64,000 nucleotides of DNA from Neobacillus bataviensis (GTDB lineage Bacteria > Bacillota > Bacilli > Bacillales_B > DSM-18226). Positions within the stretch are counted from its first letter, which is position 1; each line of letters begins with the position of its first letter. This document shows, piece after piece, positions 16,576 through 26,166 of this stretch. The translations under genes and the position numbers were made by a program. The notes under the pieces were generated by a model. It worked only from the letters and a program-made list of their open reading frames with translations. It made no database searches and had not been told where the DNA came from. The stretch covers positions 248,001 through 312,000 of the forward strand of contig NZ_JAHXYW010000004.1 in assembly GCF_019969725.1 (NCBI RefSeq). Reading direction: 5' to 3'.

Positions 16576-17682
16576 GTGATTGACCAACAATATGTATGTA
16601 TGGGATGCGGTGTGAAGGTTCAAACAGAAGATCCTGGGAAAATAGGATTTGCTCCTGCTTCCGCCTTGGAAAAGGAAACCATTATATGTCAACGATGTTT
16701 TCGTTTAAAGCATTATAATGAAGTTCAAGATGTGGATTTAACGGACGATGACTTTTTAAAGATTTTAAATGAAATTGGTAAATCTGATGCTTTAATCGTC
16801 ATGATTGTCGACATATTTGATTTTAATGGCAGCTGGCTGCCTGGATTGCACCGGTTTGTAGGAAGCAACAAAGTTCTGCTTGTAGGAAATAAGGTTGATT
16901 TATTACCTAAATCGGTTAAGCATAATAAATTAATTCACTGGATGAAACAAGAAGCCCGAGAACTTGGCCTGAGGGCGGAGGAGGTTTTCCTTGTTAGTGC
17001 TGCAAAAGGCTTGAATATTAAAGAAACGGCAGCAGCAATCGATAATATACGTAATGGTAAAGACGTTTATATTGTTGGCTGTACAAATGTTGGTAAGTCC
17101 ACGTTTATTAATAGAATTATTAAAGAGGTAACAGGGGAGGCGGATGTTATTACCACTTCTCACTTTCCTGGAACTACTTTAGATATTATTGAAATTCCTT
17201 TAGATGATGAAAAAGCAATAATTGATACACCAGGAATCATCAATCATCATCAAATGGCTCATTTTGTTGATAAAAAGGATTTAAAAGTGATTACACCGAA
17301 AAAGGAAATAAAGCCAAAGGTATTTCAATTAAATGAGGGCCAAACCTTGTTTTTTGGCGGACTTGCCCGTTTTGATTATGTAAGCGGAGGAAGAAGATCT
17401 TTTGTTTGTTATGTTTCCAATGACATTAATATTCACAGAACCAAAACGGAAAATGCCACTGAGCTGTATGAAAAGCATGTCGGAGAAATGCTGACCCCTC
17501 CTCGTGAAGAGCAACTGGGTTCGTTCCCTGAACTTGTTAAACAGGAATTTATCATTAAAGATGCCAAGACAGACATTGTATTTTCGGGGCTTGGCTGGAT
17601 AACGGTGAATGAGCCGGGGGCAAAAGTTGTTGCTTACGTACCTAAGGGAGTTCAAACGCTAATTCGAAAATCATTAATTTAA
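16576..17682 (+). CDS. yqeH: Circularly permuted ribosome-assembly GTPase YqeH
   Basis: 368 residues. Zinc ribbon C8-x2-C11...C38-x2-C41 comes first, then permuted GTPase motifs: G4 (NKVD) before G1 (GCTNVGKST at 168-176) and G3 (DTPG). A C-terminal RNA-binding region follows. YqeH is required for assembly of the 30S subunit. The GTG at 16576 lies 3 nt after yqeG, behind GGGAGGAATAGG. Confidence 0.96.
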   Translation: MIDQQYVCMGCGVKVQTEDPGKIGFAPASALEKETIICQRCFRLKHYNEVQDVDLTDDDFLKILNEIGKSDALIVMIVDIFDFNGSWLPGLHRFVGSNKVLLVGNKVDLLPKSVKHNKLIHWMKQEARELGLRAEEVFLVSAAKGLNIKETAAAIDNIRNGKDVYIVGCTNVGKSTFINRIIKEVTGEADVITTSHFPGTTLDIIEIPLDDEKAIIDTPGIINHHQMAHFVDKKDLKVITPKKEIKPKVFQLNEGQTLFFGGLARFDYVSGGRRSFVCYVSNDINIHRTKTENATELYEKHVGEMLTPPREEQLGSFPELVKQEFIIKDAKTDIVFSGLGWITVNEPGAKVVAYVPKGVQTLIRKSLI

Positions 17683-17710
17683 AGATAAAATGTGGGATGA
17701 GGAGATACAA

Positions 17711-18550
17711 ATGAAAAAATTATTTGCTGTACTAGGGGATCCAATTGGACATTCCATGTCTCCCATTATGCATAACGATTTATTTTCGTATTATCAAATT
17801 GATGCTCATTATCTGCCTTTCCATGTCAAGAATGATGACTTGGAGGATGCTGTTAAAGGATTGAAAGCACTTGGGGTGGGCGGATTTAATATAACGGTCC
17901 CGCATAAGAGCGCCATTATTCCCTTCCTCGATGAAGTAGAGGAATTGGCTTTAAATATTGGAGCAGTTAATACGGTTGTCAATGATGGAGGCAAATTAAT
18001 CGGATACAATACAGATGGACCTGGATTCTTAAGGGGATTAGAGCTATACAGGCCTTCAATAGAAGGAAAGAAAGTCTTAGTTATTGGAGCAGGCGGCGCT
18101 GCAAGAGGGATTTATTTTACTTTAGCTAAGGAAAAAGCATTGGCAATAGACATTGCAAATCGTACGGTGGAAAAGGCCTCTGGTCTTATTGAAGCTTGCC
18201 CATATAGCACTGCATCGAGCGCCTATACATTGGATGAGGCTAGCAGAAACTTAGAGGAATATGATTTAATCATCCAAACCACGACGATTGGAATGTCACC
18301 AAAAATTGCGGAATTACCCGTAAACGTGCCAAATATAAAGAAACAAGCATTAGTATGTGATATAATATACAACCCGCTTGAGACTCTATTTTTGCAGGAA
18401 GCAAAAGAAAAAGGAGCAAGCATCCAAAACGGCATCGATATGTTTGTTTTTCAGGGAGCCCTTGCTTTTGAAAAATGGACCGGGATTTTTCCTGATGCTG
18501 AAAGAATGCGGGAAAATGTGTTAAACCAACTAGGAGGAAAAACATGTTAA
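17711..18550 (+). CDS. aroE: Shikimate dehydrogenase (NADP+)
   Basis: Reduces 3-dehydroshikimate to shikimate in aromatic amino acid synthesis. The 279-residue product has substrate-binding SMSPIMHN near residues 15-22, NITVPHK with the catalytic Lys near residue 65, and the Rossmann loop GAGGAARG near 127. ATG 17711 follows GATGAGGAGATAC; the ATG at 17690 would add seven residues and includes that ribosome binding site. Its end overlaps yhbY by 7 nt. Confidence 0.95.
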   Translation: MKKLFAVLGDPIGHSMSPIMHNDLFSYYQIDAHYLPFHVKNDDLEDAVKGLKALGVGGFNITVPHKSAIIPFLDEVEELALNIGAVNTVVNDGGKLIGYNTDGPGFLRGLELYRPSIEGKKVLVIGAGGAARGIYFTLAKEKALAIDIANRTVEKASGLIEACPYSTASSAYTLDEASRNLEEYDLIIQTTTIGMSPKIAELPVNVPNIKKQALVCDIIYNPLETLFLQEAKEKGASIQNGIDMFVFQGALAFEKWTGIFPDAERMRENVLNQLGGKTC

Positions 18551-18834
18551 CAGGTAAACAAAAAAGATTCTTACGTTCAAAGGCACACCACCTCGACCCT
18601 ATTTTTCAAGTAGGAAAAGGCGGAGTGAATGAAAATATGATTAAACAGGTTGCAGATGCTCTTGAAGCGAGAGAGCTTTTTAAAGTGAGCGTTTTGCAAA
18701 ACTGTGAAGAAGACAAAAACATAGTAGCCGAGCAGTTAGCTGAGGGTGCTGGTGCGGAAATCGTGCAAATTATCGGAAATACAATTGTCCTTTACAAGGA
18801 ATCAGTGGAAAAGAAGCAAATTACTCTTCCATAA
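18544..18834 (+). CDS. yhbY: Ribosome assembly RNA-binding protein YhbY (CRM domain)
   Basis: 96 residues forming a single CRM domain with the GKGGVNENM loop (residues 24-32), which contacts RNA in this family, and a late GNTIVLYK strand. Associates with pre-50S particles in studied bacteria. B. subtilis name yqeI. Translationally coupled to aroE: the ATG at 18544 precedes the aroE stop and has AACTAGGAGGAAAAAC upstream. Confidence 0.92.
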   Translation: MLTGKQKRFLRSKAHHLDPIFQVGKGGVNENMIKQVADALEARELFKVSVLQNCEEDKNIVAEQLAEGAGAEIVQIIGNTIVLYKESVEKKQITLP

Positions 18835-18851
18835 AATGAAGGTGGTGGAGC

Positions 18852-19421
18852 ATGAAGAAAGTTGGGATTTTAGGCGGTACTTTTGATCCGCCGCATTTCG
18901 GACATCTTTTGATTGCAAACGAGGTTCTTTTTGCTCTTCAGCTAGATGAGATTTGGTTTATGCCAAATCAGGAGCCTCCACACAAGAAAAAATCTGATGC
19001 AGTAAAAAATGAAGATCGGCTTCATATGCTTCAGTTAGCTTTAGGAGATAATCATGCTTTTCAAATTCAGTCCATTGAACTTGAAAGGGAGGGTCCATCT
19101 TATACAGTTGAGACTATGAAGTTAATCAATGACGAATTTCCTGACCATCAATTCTTCTTTATTATTGGGGCAGATATGATTGAGTATTTACCAAAATGGC
19201 ATAACATTGATGAGCTCGTAAAACTCGTTCAATTTGTTGGCGTGGATCGGCCTCATTATAGCCATCAAACCAATTACCCTGTCCTATATGTAGACGTACC
19301 CGCGATTGATATCTCTTCAAGCATGATCAGAGAGAGAATAAAAAGCAGGAAGACGGTTCGTTATTTACTGCCAGATTCCGTTATTTCTTATATTGAGGAG
19401 AAACATTTATATGGAACGTGA
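18852..19421 (+). CDS. nadD: Nicotinate-nucleotide adenylyltransferase
   Basis: Adenylates nicotinate mononucleotide to deamido-NAD, an essential NAD synthesis step. 189 residues. The nucleotidyltransferase motif [11 protein letters not shown] is at 8-18 and the second motif near the end is [13 protein letters not shown] 18852 follows AAGGTGGTGGAGC. The last 11 nt overlap yqeK. Confidence 0.96.
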   Translation: MKKVGILGGTFDPPHFGHLLIANEVLFALQLDEIWFMPNQEPPHKKKSDAVKNEDRLHMLQLALGDNHAFQIQSIELEREGPSYTVETMKLINDEFPDHQFFFIIGADMIEYLPKWHNIDELVKLVQFVGVDRPHYSHQTNYPVLYVDVPAIDISSSMIRERIKSRKTVRYLLPDSVISYIEEKHLYGT

Positions 19422-19977
19422 AAGGGCCTTACAGTTAGTAAAGAAACAATTAACTGAACATCGATACCAGCATACCTTAGGGGTAATGGAAACCGCCATT
19501 ATCTTAGCTAATCGATATGGTGCAGATGAAAAAAAAGCTGAACTTGCGGCGATTTTTCATGATTATGCAAAATTTCGCCCAAAGGAAGAAATGAAAGATA
19601 TTATTGCTGCAAAGGGTTTTCCGCAGGATTTGCTCGAATATAATGCTGAACTTTGGCATGCACCTGTTGGTACATATTTAGTTGAGAAGGAAGCAGGCAT
19701 ATCGGACCGTGATGTCTTGGATGCAATCCGTTACCATACATCCGGCAGGCCGGGAATGACACTTCTTGAAAAAATTATTTATTTGGCCGATTATATTGAA
19801 CCGGGAAGACATTTTCCGGGGGTCGATGATGTAAGGGAAATGGCAAAGGAAAGCTTAGATAAAGCATTAATTAAAGCAGTTCAAAATACAATTGTATTTT
19901 TAATGAAAAAGAATCAAATGGTATACCCGGATACTTTTCATACGTATAATGACCTAATAAAAAATTTGGAGGATTGA
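19411..19977 (+). CDS. yqeK: YqeK family HD-domain Ap4A hydrolase
   Basis: 188-residue HD-domain metal hydrolase (HDYAKF motif near residue 50; further His residues in LWHAPVG and RYHTSG). Homologues hydrolyse diadenosine tetraphosphate symmetrically to ADP. ATG 19411 is preferred: it follows GAGGAGAAACATTTAT and gives the family start [10 protein letters not shown], overlapping nadD by 11 nt. The ATG at 19393 would extend seven residues without a ribosome binding site. Confidence 0.92.
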   Translation: MERERALQLVKKQLTEHRYQHTLGVMETAIILANRYGADEKKAELAAIFHDYAKFRPKEEMKDIIAAKGFPQDLLEYNAELWHAPVGTYLVEKEAGISDRDVLDAIRYHTSGRPGMTLLEKIIYLADYIEPGRHFPGVDDVREMAKESLDKALIKAVQNTIVFLMKKNQMVYPDTFHTYNDLIKNLED

Positions 19978-19980
19978 TTA

Positions 19981-20337
19981 ATGGATAAACATGAGTTACT
20001 AAAGATTACCGTAAAGGCCGCAGATGATAAGCGGGCAGAGGATATAATGGCTTTAAATATGAAGGGAATTTCCCTAATTGCGGACTACTTTATTATTTGC
20101 CATGGAAATTCGGATAAACAAGTTCAGGCTATTGCCAGAGAGATGAAAGAAAAAGCGCAGGAAAATGGGTATGATGTTAAAAGGATAGAAGGTTTTGATG
20201 AAGCTAGATGGGTATTGATTGATTTAGGGGATGTTGTGGCCCATGTTTTCCATCGTGATGAACGAAGCTATTATAATTTAGAACGCTTATGGGGCGATGC
20301 TCCATTAGAAGATATCCGCAGTGAGCTAAATTCATGA
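19981..20337 (+). CDS. rsfS: Ribosome silencing factor RsfS
   Basis: 118 residues of the RsfS/Iojap family, including ADYFIICHGNSDKQVQAIA and FDEARWVLIDLGDVVAHVF. It binds protein L14 of the 50S subunit and blocks joining with 30S under starvation. The ATG follows the yqeK stop by 3 nt and its own stop overlaps the yqeM start (ATGA). Confidence 0.95.
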   Translation: MDKHELLKITVKAADDKRAEDIMALNMKGISLIADYFIICHGNSDKQVQAIAREMKEKAQENGYDVKRIEGFDEARWVLIDLGDVVAHVFHRDERSYYNLERLWGDAPLEDIRSELNS

Positions 20338-21086
20338 GTTATGAACAGTTCGCTTATCTTTACGATGAACTGATGCAGGATGCACCGTATGATGAGTGGA
20401 TCCAGTTTGTCAAAGATAAACTTGTAAAATATGGTATTAGCGAAGGGTCAATAAAATTACTTGATTTAGCTTGCGGAACGGGAGAGCTTTCGGTCCGTTT
20501 TGCAGAGGAGGGCTATCAAGTGACCGGTGTTGATTTGTCTGCTGATATGCTGGCTGTCGCTCATACAAAAGGAGAGAAAGCCGGAATAAAGATTCCTTTC
20601 TTTCAACAAAACATGGCTGATTTAGAGGGCCATGGAGAATTTGATGTGATCGGTATTTTTTGTGACTCATTGAACTATCTTGAATCAGAGGATGAGATAA
20701 AGAATACCTTTTTAAATGTATACAAGCATTTAAGTCAAACTGGAATTTTTATTTTTGATGTGCACTCGATCTACAAAATGACCGAGGTTTTCATCAATCA
20801 GACTTTTGCTCATAGTGATGACCATGTGTCATATATCTGGAATAGTTTCCCTGGTGAAAAACCTAACAGTGTGGAACATGAACTTAGCTTTTTTGTATTG
20901 GATGAAAAATCGGGAAAATATGACCGTTATGATGAGCTTCATTTACAACGGACCTATTCTGTTCAACAATACTCGAATTGGTTGAATGATGCCGGCTTCG
21001 ACATATTAGATATTAGTAGTGATTTTGAAAATTTTGCTCCAAAGGATCATTCTGAAAGGATCTTTTTTACCGCTAGGAAAAAATAA
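20334..21086 (+). CDS. yqeM: Class I SAM-dependent methyltransferase YqeM
   Basis: 250 residues. SAM-binding motif LDLACGTGELSVRF at about 43-56, acidic motif GVDLSADML about 20 residues on, then IFDVHSIYK. The substrate is unknown. It ends the operon (ATGA overlap with rsfS) and is followed by a strong terminator, as before the competence genes in B. subtilis. Confidence 0.9.
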   Translation: MSYEQFAYLYDELMQDAPYDEWIQFVKDKLVKYGISEGSIKLLDLACGTGELSVRFAEEGYQVTGVDLSADMLAVAHTKGEKAGIKIPFFQQNMADLEGHGEFDVIGIFCDSLNYLESEDEIKNTFLNVYKHLSQTGIFIFDVHSIYKMTEVFINQTFAHSDDHVSYIWNSFPGEKPNSVEHELSFFVLDEKSGKYDRYDELHLQRTYSVQQYSNWLNDAGFDILDISSDFENFAPKDHSERIFFTARKK

Positions 21087-21089
21087 TCT

Positions 21090-21120
21090 AAGCCATCTTT
21101 TAAAAAAAGATGGCTTTTTT
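21090..21120 (+). terminator. Terminator of the yqeG-yqeM operon
   Basis: Stem AAGCCATCTTTT / AAAAGATGGCTT, then TTTTT. Confidence 0.9.
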
Positions 21121-21157
21121 ATAAAAATATAGAAGGATTTTGTCTTAATTTGGCGAA

Positions 21158-21982
21158 TTAATTATTAAAGAATTGTCCCTCTACCTTTGAAAGGTCTTCT
21201 TTGAACTTCGCGTGTGTGGCTTGAAACAGGTGTTCAAACATATCGCCAACCTCATTTTCCAATATTTTTATTCCTTCACCTGTTATCCCGCCCTTTACAC
21301 AAACTTTTTCTTGAAGTGACGGTAAGGTATAATGACCTTGTTTTAACAATTCACCGAGCCCCACGACCATCTCACTGGCAAATATTGTCGCTGTTTCTTC
21401 ATCAATTTCCGTTTCTTTCACCGCTGCTTTTATAAAACCCTGAAGTAAATAGCTGAAGAATGCAGGTCCACAGCTAACAATATCAGAGGCAACTCTCGTA
21501 ATTTTTTCATCAATTGAAACTGGCACAGATATCTTCGTTATTAATTTTTCCACTTCTACTTTCCAATAATCGCTGCAATTTTCTCCAAAGGTAGTTAATG
21601 AAACCCCAGCCAATGCCCGATTTGTGATACTAGGGATTACTCGGACGACGGAACAGGAAACTTTTTTTTCAATTTGGCTTGTACTGACTGGACTTGTTAT
21701 GGAAACGAGGCATTTTTCCTTGCCTAAATATGAATTTATCTCATCAAGTATTTTAAAAATCTGTAATGGTTTCACGCAAATAAATATTAAATCGGACTCT
21801 GCCGCAACTTCCACTGCATTCGCCGCAATTTTTATATTTTTATATTTTTCTTTAAGCAGCATCGCTTTTGACTTTGTTCTATTTGTAATCATTACTGAAG
21901 AAGGGGAGATTGCTTTTCCATCAATCAAAGCCTCGACTAAAATCGTCCCCATATTTCCGGTACCGATGATGCCTATATTCAT
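21158..21982 (-). CDS. comER: Late competence protein ComER (pyrroline-5-carboxylate reductase-like)
   Basis: 274 residues with the P5C reductase fold: dinucleotide-binding GIIGTGNMGTIL at 4-15, FICVKP near 67 and a late GGITGEG motif. The divergent position beside comEA identifies it as ComER. Family members resemble ProC, but ComER has been linked to competence-locus control, sporulation and biofilm rather than proline synthesis; its biochemical role is unclear. The start codon at 21982 is preceded by AGGAGGGTCGTATCA. Confidence 0.92.
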   Translation of the reverse strand: MNIGIIGTGNMGTILVEALIDGKAISPSSVMITNRTKSKAMLLKEKYKNIKIAANAVEVAAESDLIFICVKPLQIFKILDEINSYLGKEKCLVSITSPVSTSQIEKKVSCSVVRVIPSITNRALAGVSLTTFGENCSDYWKVEVEKLITKISVPVSIDEKITRVASDIVSCGPAFFSYLLQGFIKAAVKETEIDEETATIFASEMVVGLGELLKQGHYTLPSLQEKVCVKGGITGEGIKILENEVGDMFEHLFQATHAKFKEDLSKVEGQFFNN

Positions 21983-22069
21983 TGATACGACCCTCCTTCA
22001 CATGAAAGATTCTCTTATAACAATATGAAAACCAATAGTGAAATATACCTTCAGAAAGGATGAATCCAA

Positions 22070-22717
22070 TTGAAAGACTGGTTAAATGAACACAAGTTAT
22101 ATGTTATCCTTGCTGCAATCATTGTTTTTGGCGGACTTTATTATTTCTTTTATATCGGTAATGATGCCCCGTCCACATCCAACCAAACCGTGAGTTTGGA
22201 AAACACCACCTCTCAGACAAACGAACAAGAAGGGGAAAATAATCAGCAGGAAAAACAATCGAAAGTGCCTGATAAAATTATGGTGGATGTTAAGGGACAA
22301 ATTAAGCAGCCTGGGGTTTATCAAGCCAACATAGGTGAAAGGGTAATTGATGTTATCAGCCGGGCTGGCGGATTAACAGACCAAGCTGATCAGGGACAGG
22401 TGAATTTTGCTGAGCATGTCCAGGACGAAATGGTTATCTATATTCCAGCGAAGGGGGAGACGGGCGCTGCACCAGTATCTTCGGGAGGTACACCCTTATC
22501 TGGCGGTGTGGCTCAAAATGAGGGGAAAATTAATCTTAATAAAGCCGATGAAAATGAATTGCAAAACCTTCCGGGAATCGGACCTTCAAAGGCAGCAGCA
22601 ATCATTGAATACCGGAACACGAGCGGCCCATTTAAAGCGGTAGAGGATTTAAAGAATATAAGCGGGATTGGTGATAAAACCTTCGAAAAGTTAAAGGATT
22701 TGGTCGATGTTCATTAA
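22070..22717 (+). CDS. comEA: Competence DNA receptor ComEA
   Basis: Membrane-anchored DNA-binding protein of the uptake machine, 215 residues. It has a transmembrane anchor at about 9-28, then a Gln/Asn/Glu-rich flexible linker (about 38-65) and an SLBB domain (about 70-130). The C-terminal helix-hairpin-helix pair (NLPGIGPSKAAAIIEYR, NISGIGDKTFEKLK) binds double-stranded DNA outside the membrane and hands it to ComEC. The TTG at 22070 follows GAAAGGATGAAT. I see no clear ComK box (paired AAAA-N5-TTTT) in the comER-comEA gap. Confidence 0.95.
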   Translation: MKDWLNEHKLYVILAAIIVFGGLYYFFYIGNDAPSTSNQTVSLENTTSQTNEQEGENNQQEKQSKVPDKIMVDVKGQIKQPGVYQANIGERVIDVISRAGGLTDQADQGQVNFAEHVQDEMVIYIPAKGETGAAPVSSGGTPLSGGVAQNEGKINLNKADENELQNLPGIGPSKAAAIIEYRNTSGPFKAVEDLKNISGIGDKTFEKLKDLVDVH

Positions 22718-22790
22718 ATATGCCAATTGACCAAATCGTACAAGCCGTTTACACTTTAATAAAAAGATTTTTTCAAGGGAGTGGGAGAAA

Positions 22791-23252
22791 ATGAAGCGGA
22801 TTTCCTGGGATCAATATTTTATGGCACAAAGTCATTTGCTCGCACTAAGAAGCACATGTACCCGTCTTACAGTGGGGGCAACAATTGTCAGAGATAAACG
22901 AATCATTGCCGGAGGCTACAACGGATCGATTGCTGGCGGTGACCATTGTATTGATAAAGGATGCTATGTAATCGATAACCATTGTGTTAGAACCATCCAC
23001 GCGGAAATGAATGCACTCTTGCAGTGTGCCAAGTTTGGTGTCCCAACAGCAAATGCTGAGATATATGTTACCCATTTTCCGTGTTTACAATGCTGTAAGG
23101 CCATTATCCAGGCGGGCATTAAAACGGTCTATTATGCTGAGGATTATAAGAATCACCCTCATGCCATCGAATTATTTGACCAAGCAAATGTAAAGGTAGA
23201 AAAAGTAGAACTAACTGAATCATTTATCGATTTTCGAAAGGTTAATCAATAA
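22791..23252 (+). CDS. comEB: dCMP deaminase family protein ComEB
   Basis: Zinc-dependent deaminase fold: H-A-E in RTIHAEMNALL with P-C-L-Q-C-C later. It would convert dCMP to dUMP. 153 residues, shorter than B. subtilis ComEB (about 189), lacking C-terminal residues but with the active site complete. It lies between comEA and comEC; its need for transformation is doubtful in B. subtilis. ATG 22791 follows AAGGGAGTGGGAG. Confidence 0.92.
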   Translation: MKRISWDQYFMAQSHLLALRSTCTRLTVGATIVRDKRIIAGGYNGSIAGGDHCIDKGCYVIDNHCVRTIHAEMNALLQCAKFGVPTANAEIYVTHFPCLQCCKAIIQAGIKTVYYAEDYKNHPHAIELFDQANVKVEKVELTESFIDFRKVNQ

Positions 23253-23263
23253 TCCTCAAATAT

Positions 23264-23283
23264 CGCCGGCTTAATCGCCGGCG
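23264..23283 (+). repeat. Short GC-rich inverted repeat after comEB
   Basis: CGCCGGC-TTAATC-GCCGGCG. No T-run follows, so it may only slow transcription between comEB and comEC. Confidence 0.4.
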
Positions 23284-23325
23284 AATCTCTTCCCTCATAA
23301 ATTACTTCAAAATTGGAGAAAAATC

Positions 23326-25653
23326 ATGTACGATAAATATGTGTATTTTGCAATTGCTGCCTTTTTAGCGGAGTTAAGCGTACTAAGTAAATTTTTTCCT
23401 TTTTTTCTTTTAACCTTAACCTATCTTTATGTTTTATATAAATACAAGAGATTTAACAATCAACAACTATTGTTTTTGATGGCTATTGTTTTTATATTTT
23501 TTTTCGCTGGACATTCTGCTGTTATTAAAAACAAAACAAAGATTCCAGAATCAGAAACAGCCTTTTTGCTTGAATATACTCAAGATCCCAAAATTGATGG
23601 GGATTTGTTGCAGGTTCAGGCTTTCGAAAAACGGTACAAAGAGAAAATATTAATCCGCTATTACATCCAAACCGAACAAGAAAAAAACCTGTTACATAGT
23701 AAAAGTTTTTATGGTTATAAATGTAAGGCTTCTGGCACTTTGGAAAAACCGAAAGTGGCCAAAAATCCTAATGGCTTTAATTACCGCAATTATTTATCCG
23801 CTAAAGAAATCTTTTGGATTGTTGAAATCCAAGGAAGTCCCCTTCAGAATTGCGCTCCAGTTCATCAGTCCGCAACAGTCATAATTAAACAGCTTCGTTT
23901 TATGGGTGAACACTACCTTGAAAAACATTTTCCGCTTGAAATCGCATCACTGTCCTCAGCTTTAATTTTTGGTGATAGAAGTATGCTTGACAGTCAACTC
24001 CTTGGGGATTATCAACAAACGGGAATTGTCCATTTACTAGCTATTTCAGGACTGCATGTTTCTTTGCTTATTGGAATGGTTTTTTATATGGGCATTCGAA
24101 TAGGTTTAACCCGGCAGTTCATGTTGAATTTCTTACTTATTGTGATTCCGATTTATGTAATCTTAACTGGAGCATCTCCGTCGGTTATAAGGGCAGCACT
24201 TATGATTTTACTCATTTTAATCACGGATAAATGGAAAGGAAGTATCAAGCTTCTGCCGATTGATGCTATAAGTTTGGCATTTATGTTATATATTTTTTTT
24301 AGTCCGCTGGTTCTTTTTGATATCGGTTTTCAGCTTTCCTTTTCCGTAAGCTTTGTCATTATTTTGTCATCTAGTTCAATCCTTAAAGGATATCTCACAA
24401 ATTGGGCACAGATGCTGGTTACGTCAGTCATTTCCCAATTGGCGGCACTTCCCTTTATACTGTATCATTACTTCGGCATGTCCATGATTGGGATATTCGC
24501 CAATATGTTATACATTCCGCTTTTCTCTTTTGTTTACCTGCCGGGTTTATATTTATTGTTTTTCATTCAACTCATTTTTTACCATACCCCGTCATTTCTA
24601 ATCTCACTATTTTTATTGATAATAAATTTTTTCAATCATCTTATTGGTATTATGGCTGACTTTTCCATTATTTCATTTGTTCCAGGAAGGCCAAACTTAT
24701 TTCTCCTTATCATTTATATTCTCATTCTTTTCAGGATTTTTTGTATTTGGGAATCCAAGCCCACTTTCAAAAGAAATGCGCAGCTAATTTCTATTACGAT
24801 CGTGTTATTTATTTTTCAGCCCTTTTGGAACCTTCTTAATCCTTTTGGCGAAGTAACGATGATTGATGTCGGACAAGGTGACAGCATTTTGCTTCATTTT
24901 CCACACAATAGCGGCACCTACCTTATTGATACCGGCGGGACGATGCAATTTACAGAGGAAAGCTGGAAAGAGAAGGGAAAACCCTATGAAGTGGGACGAG
25001 ATGTGGTGGTTCCGTTCTTAAAGGGAAAAGGCATTACGAAGATCGATAAACTTATTCTTACCCATGGTGATATGGATCATATTGGGGGGGCATTTTCCAT
25101 TTTAAAGGAGATAAAAGTAAATCAAATTCTAATGCCATCTGTTCGCGATCCTTCGGATACAGAAAGTGCCATTGTTAGTTTGGCAAAACAGAAAGGGATA
25201 CCTGTAATTAAAGTCTCAAACGGAAGTCATTGGAACAGTGGGGACAATGAATTTTATATCCTTTCACCAGAAAATAATTTTGAGGGTGAACGGAATCGTG
25301 GTTCGATTTCCATAATTGCTCAAATTAGGGGTGCTAGCTGGTTTTTTGGAGGTGATATAGACCAGGAAGGAGAGAAAGCAATTCTCAAAAACTATCCTCA
25401 TTTAAAAATAGATGTACTTAAGGCGGGACACCACGGAAGCAGAACATCTAGCGCTGAATCTTTCATTCATCAAACAAAGCCGAGTATTGCGTTAATTTCT
25501 GCTGGTGAGCATAATCGATTTGGTCATCCCCATCAGGAAGTGCTCGAGCGATTAAGGGCGGCTAATATTACGATATACCGCACTGATATACAAGGGGCGA
25601 TTACGTATCGTTTTTACCAGAGAAAAGGAACCTTTTCAACCTATTTGCCATAG
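23326..25653 (+). CDS. comEC: Competence DNA channel ComEC/Rec2
   Basis: 775-residue polytopic membrane protein that moves single-stranded DNA into the cell. It has early transmembrane segments and an extracellular OB-like domain (about 80-190). The competence domain core (LIFGDRSMLDSQL...GIVHLLAISGLHVSL near 220-245) follows with many helices. The C-terminal metallo-beta-lactamase domain has LTHGDMDHIGG and AGHHGSRTS, consistent with a nuclease that degrades the non-transported strand. The ATG at 23326 follows TTGGAGAAAAATC. The frame is intact, so natural competence is not lost at this locus. Confidence 0.95.
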   Translation: MYDKYVYFAIAAFLAELSVLSKFFPFFLLTLTYLYVLYKYKRFNNQQLLFLMAIVFIFFFAGHSAVIKNKTKIPESETAFLLEYTQDPKIDGDLLQVQAFEKRYKEKILIRYYIQTEQEKNLLHSKSFYGYKCKASGTLEKPKVAKNPNGFNYRNYLSAKEIFWIVEIQGSPLQNCAPVHQSATVIIKQLRFMGEHYLEKHFPLEIASLSSALIFGDRSMLDSQLLGDYQQTGIVHLLAISGLHVSLLIGMVFYMGIRIGLTRQFMLNFLLIVIPIYVILTGASPSVIRAALMILLILITDKWKGSIKLLPIDAISLAFMLYIFFSPLVLFDIGFQLSFSVSFVIILSSSSILKGYLTNWAQMLVTSVISQLAALPFILYHYFGMSMIGIFANMLYIPLFSFVYLPGLYLLFFIQLIFYHTPSFLISLFLLIINFFNHLIGIMADFSIISFVPGRPNLFLLIIYILILFRIFCIWESKPTFKRNAQLISITIVLFIFQPFWNLLNPFGEVTMIDVGQGDSILLHFPHNSGTYLIDTGGTMQFTEESWKEKGKPYEVGRDVVVPFLKGKGITKIDKLILTHGDMDHIGGAFSILKEIKVNQILMPSVRDPSDTESAIVSLAKQKGIPVIKVSNGSHWNSGDNEFYILSPENNFEGERNRGSISIIAQIRGASWFFGGDIDQEGEKAILKNYPHLKIDVLKAGHHGSRTSSAESFIHQTKPSIALISAGEHNRFGHPHQEVLERLRAANITIYRTDIQGAITYRFYQRKGTFSTYLP

Positions 25654-25670
25654 GATATAGCAATTATCCC

Positions 25671-25713
25671 AGAACTAAAAAAGACTGCATTTACTGCAGC
25701 CCTTTTTAGTTCT
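25671..25713. terminator. Bidirectional terminator between comEC and yqzM
   Basis: AGAACTAAAAA...TTTTTAGTTCT with inner CTGCA/TGCAG. A and T tracts suit both converging genes. Confidence 0.85.
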
Positions 25714-25730
25714 TCATATGTAGCTATTTA

Positions 25731-25865
25731 TTAAGATCCGATTAATTTAATGACTGTTGCAATAATAAACATGATGGCAAAAAAGCCAAAAGAAACCCCA
25801 AAGCCAACTCCAGAATCAATTGCATCGTTACGTTTACTTATAATGTTTTTTTCAAATTCGTTCAC
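25731..25865 (-). CDS. yqzM: YqzM family small membrane protein
   Basis: 44 residues: MNEFEKNIISKRNDAIDSGV, then GFGVSFGFFAIMFIIATVIK, then LIGS. A charged N-terminus is followed by one hydrophobic segment. The GTG start at 25865 has GGAGGGGTAAATT upstream. It matches YqzM in sequence and in its place between comEC and holA on the opposite strand. Function unknown. Confidence 0.88.
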   Translation of the reverse strand: MNEFEKNIISKRNDAIDSGVGFGVSFGFFAIMFIIATVIKLIGS

Positions 25866-25946
25866 AATTTACCCCTCCTATTTCAAGATATAGTATAAGC
25901 CATTCGCTTGAAAAAATCCAGCCTGCCTCAAATTGCTTTCAATAAC

Positions 25947-26100
25947 TGACAAGTGTTGTCAAAATAGTTTGATTAGCCGCGGGCTACACTATGACTACAA
26001 AGAAATTCCGCAGGCATTAAGAAGTTCCTAGGGCCTTAATGCTGCGTTCATTATAGATCGGGAATTGGCACTTTTTAGAAAGCGCCAATTCCCTTTAAGT
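25947..26100 (+). other. Structured gene-free region upstream of holA, possible small RNA
   Basis: Seen in order: a palindrome TGACAA-GTG-TTGTCA (25947-25961); a possible promoter with TTTGAT and TATGAC 16 nt apart (about 25968-25995); a bulged hairpin GCAGGCATTAAG / CTTAATGCTGC (26010-26021 with 26035-26045); and a perfect 10-bp stem GGGAATTGGC / GCCAATTCCC (26060-26069 with 26084-26093) followed by TTT. The last could end a transcript of about 95 nt, though its T-run is short. No ORF with a ribosome binding site is present. Confidence 0.35.
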
Positions 26101-26166
26101 ACTTGTCAAATCGTCCAAGCTTCTTTACGATAATATGTGAGTGAATTGAAGGGGAGAGCTTGGCAA

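Noticed and set aside
21983..22069. ComK box upstream of comEA
   Set aside because: I looked for AAAA-N5-TTTT pairs with helical-turn spacing and found none convincing.
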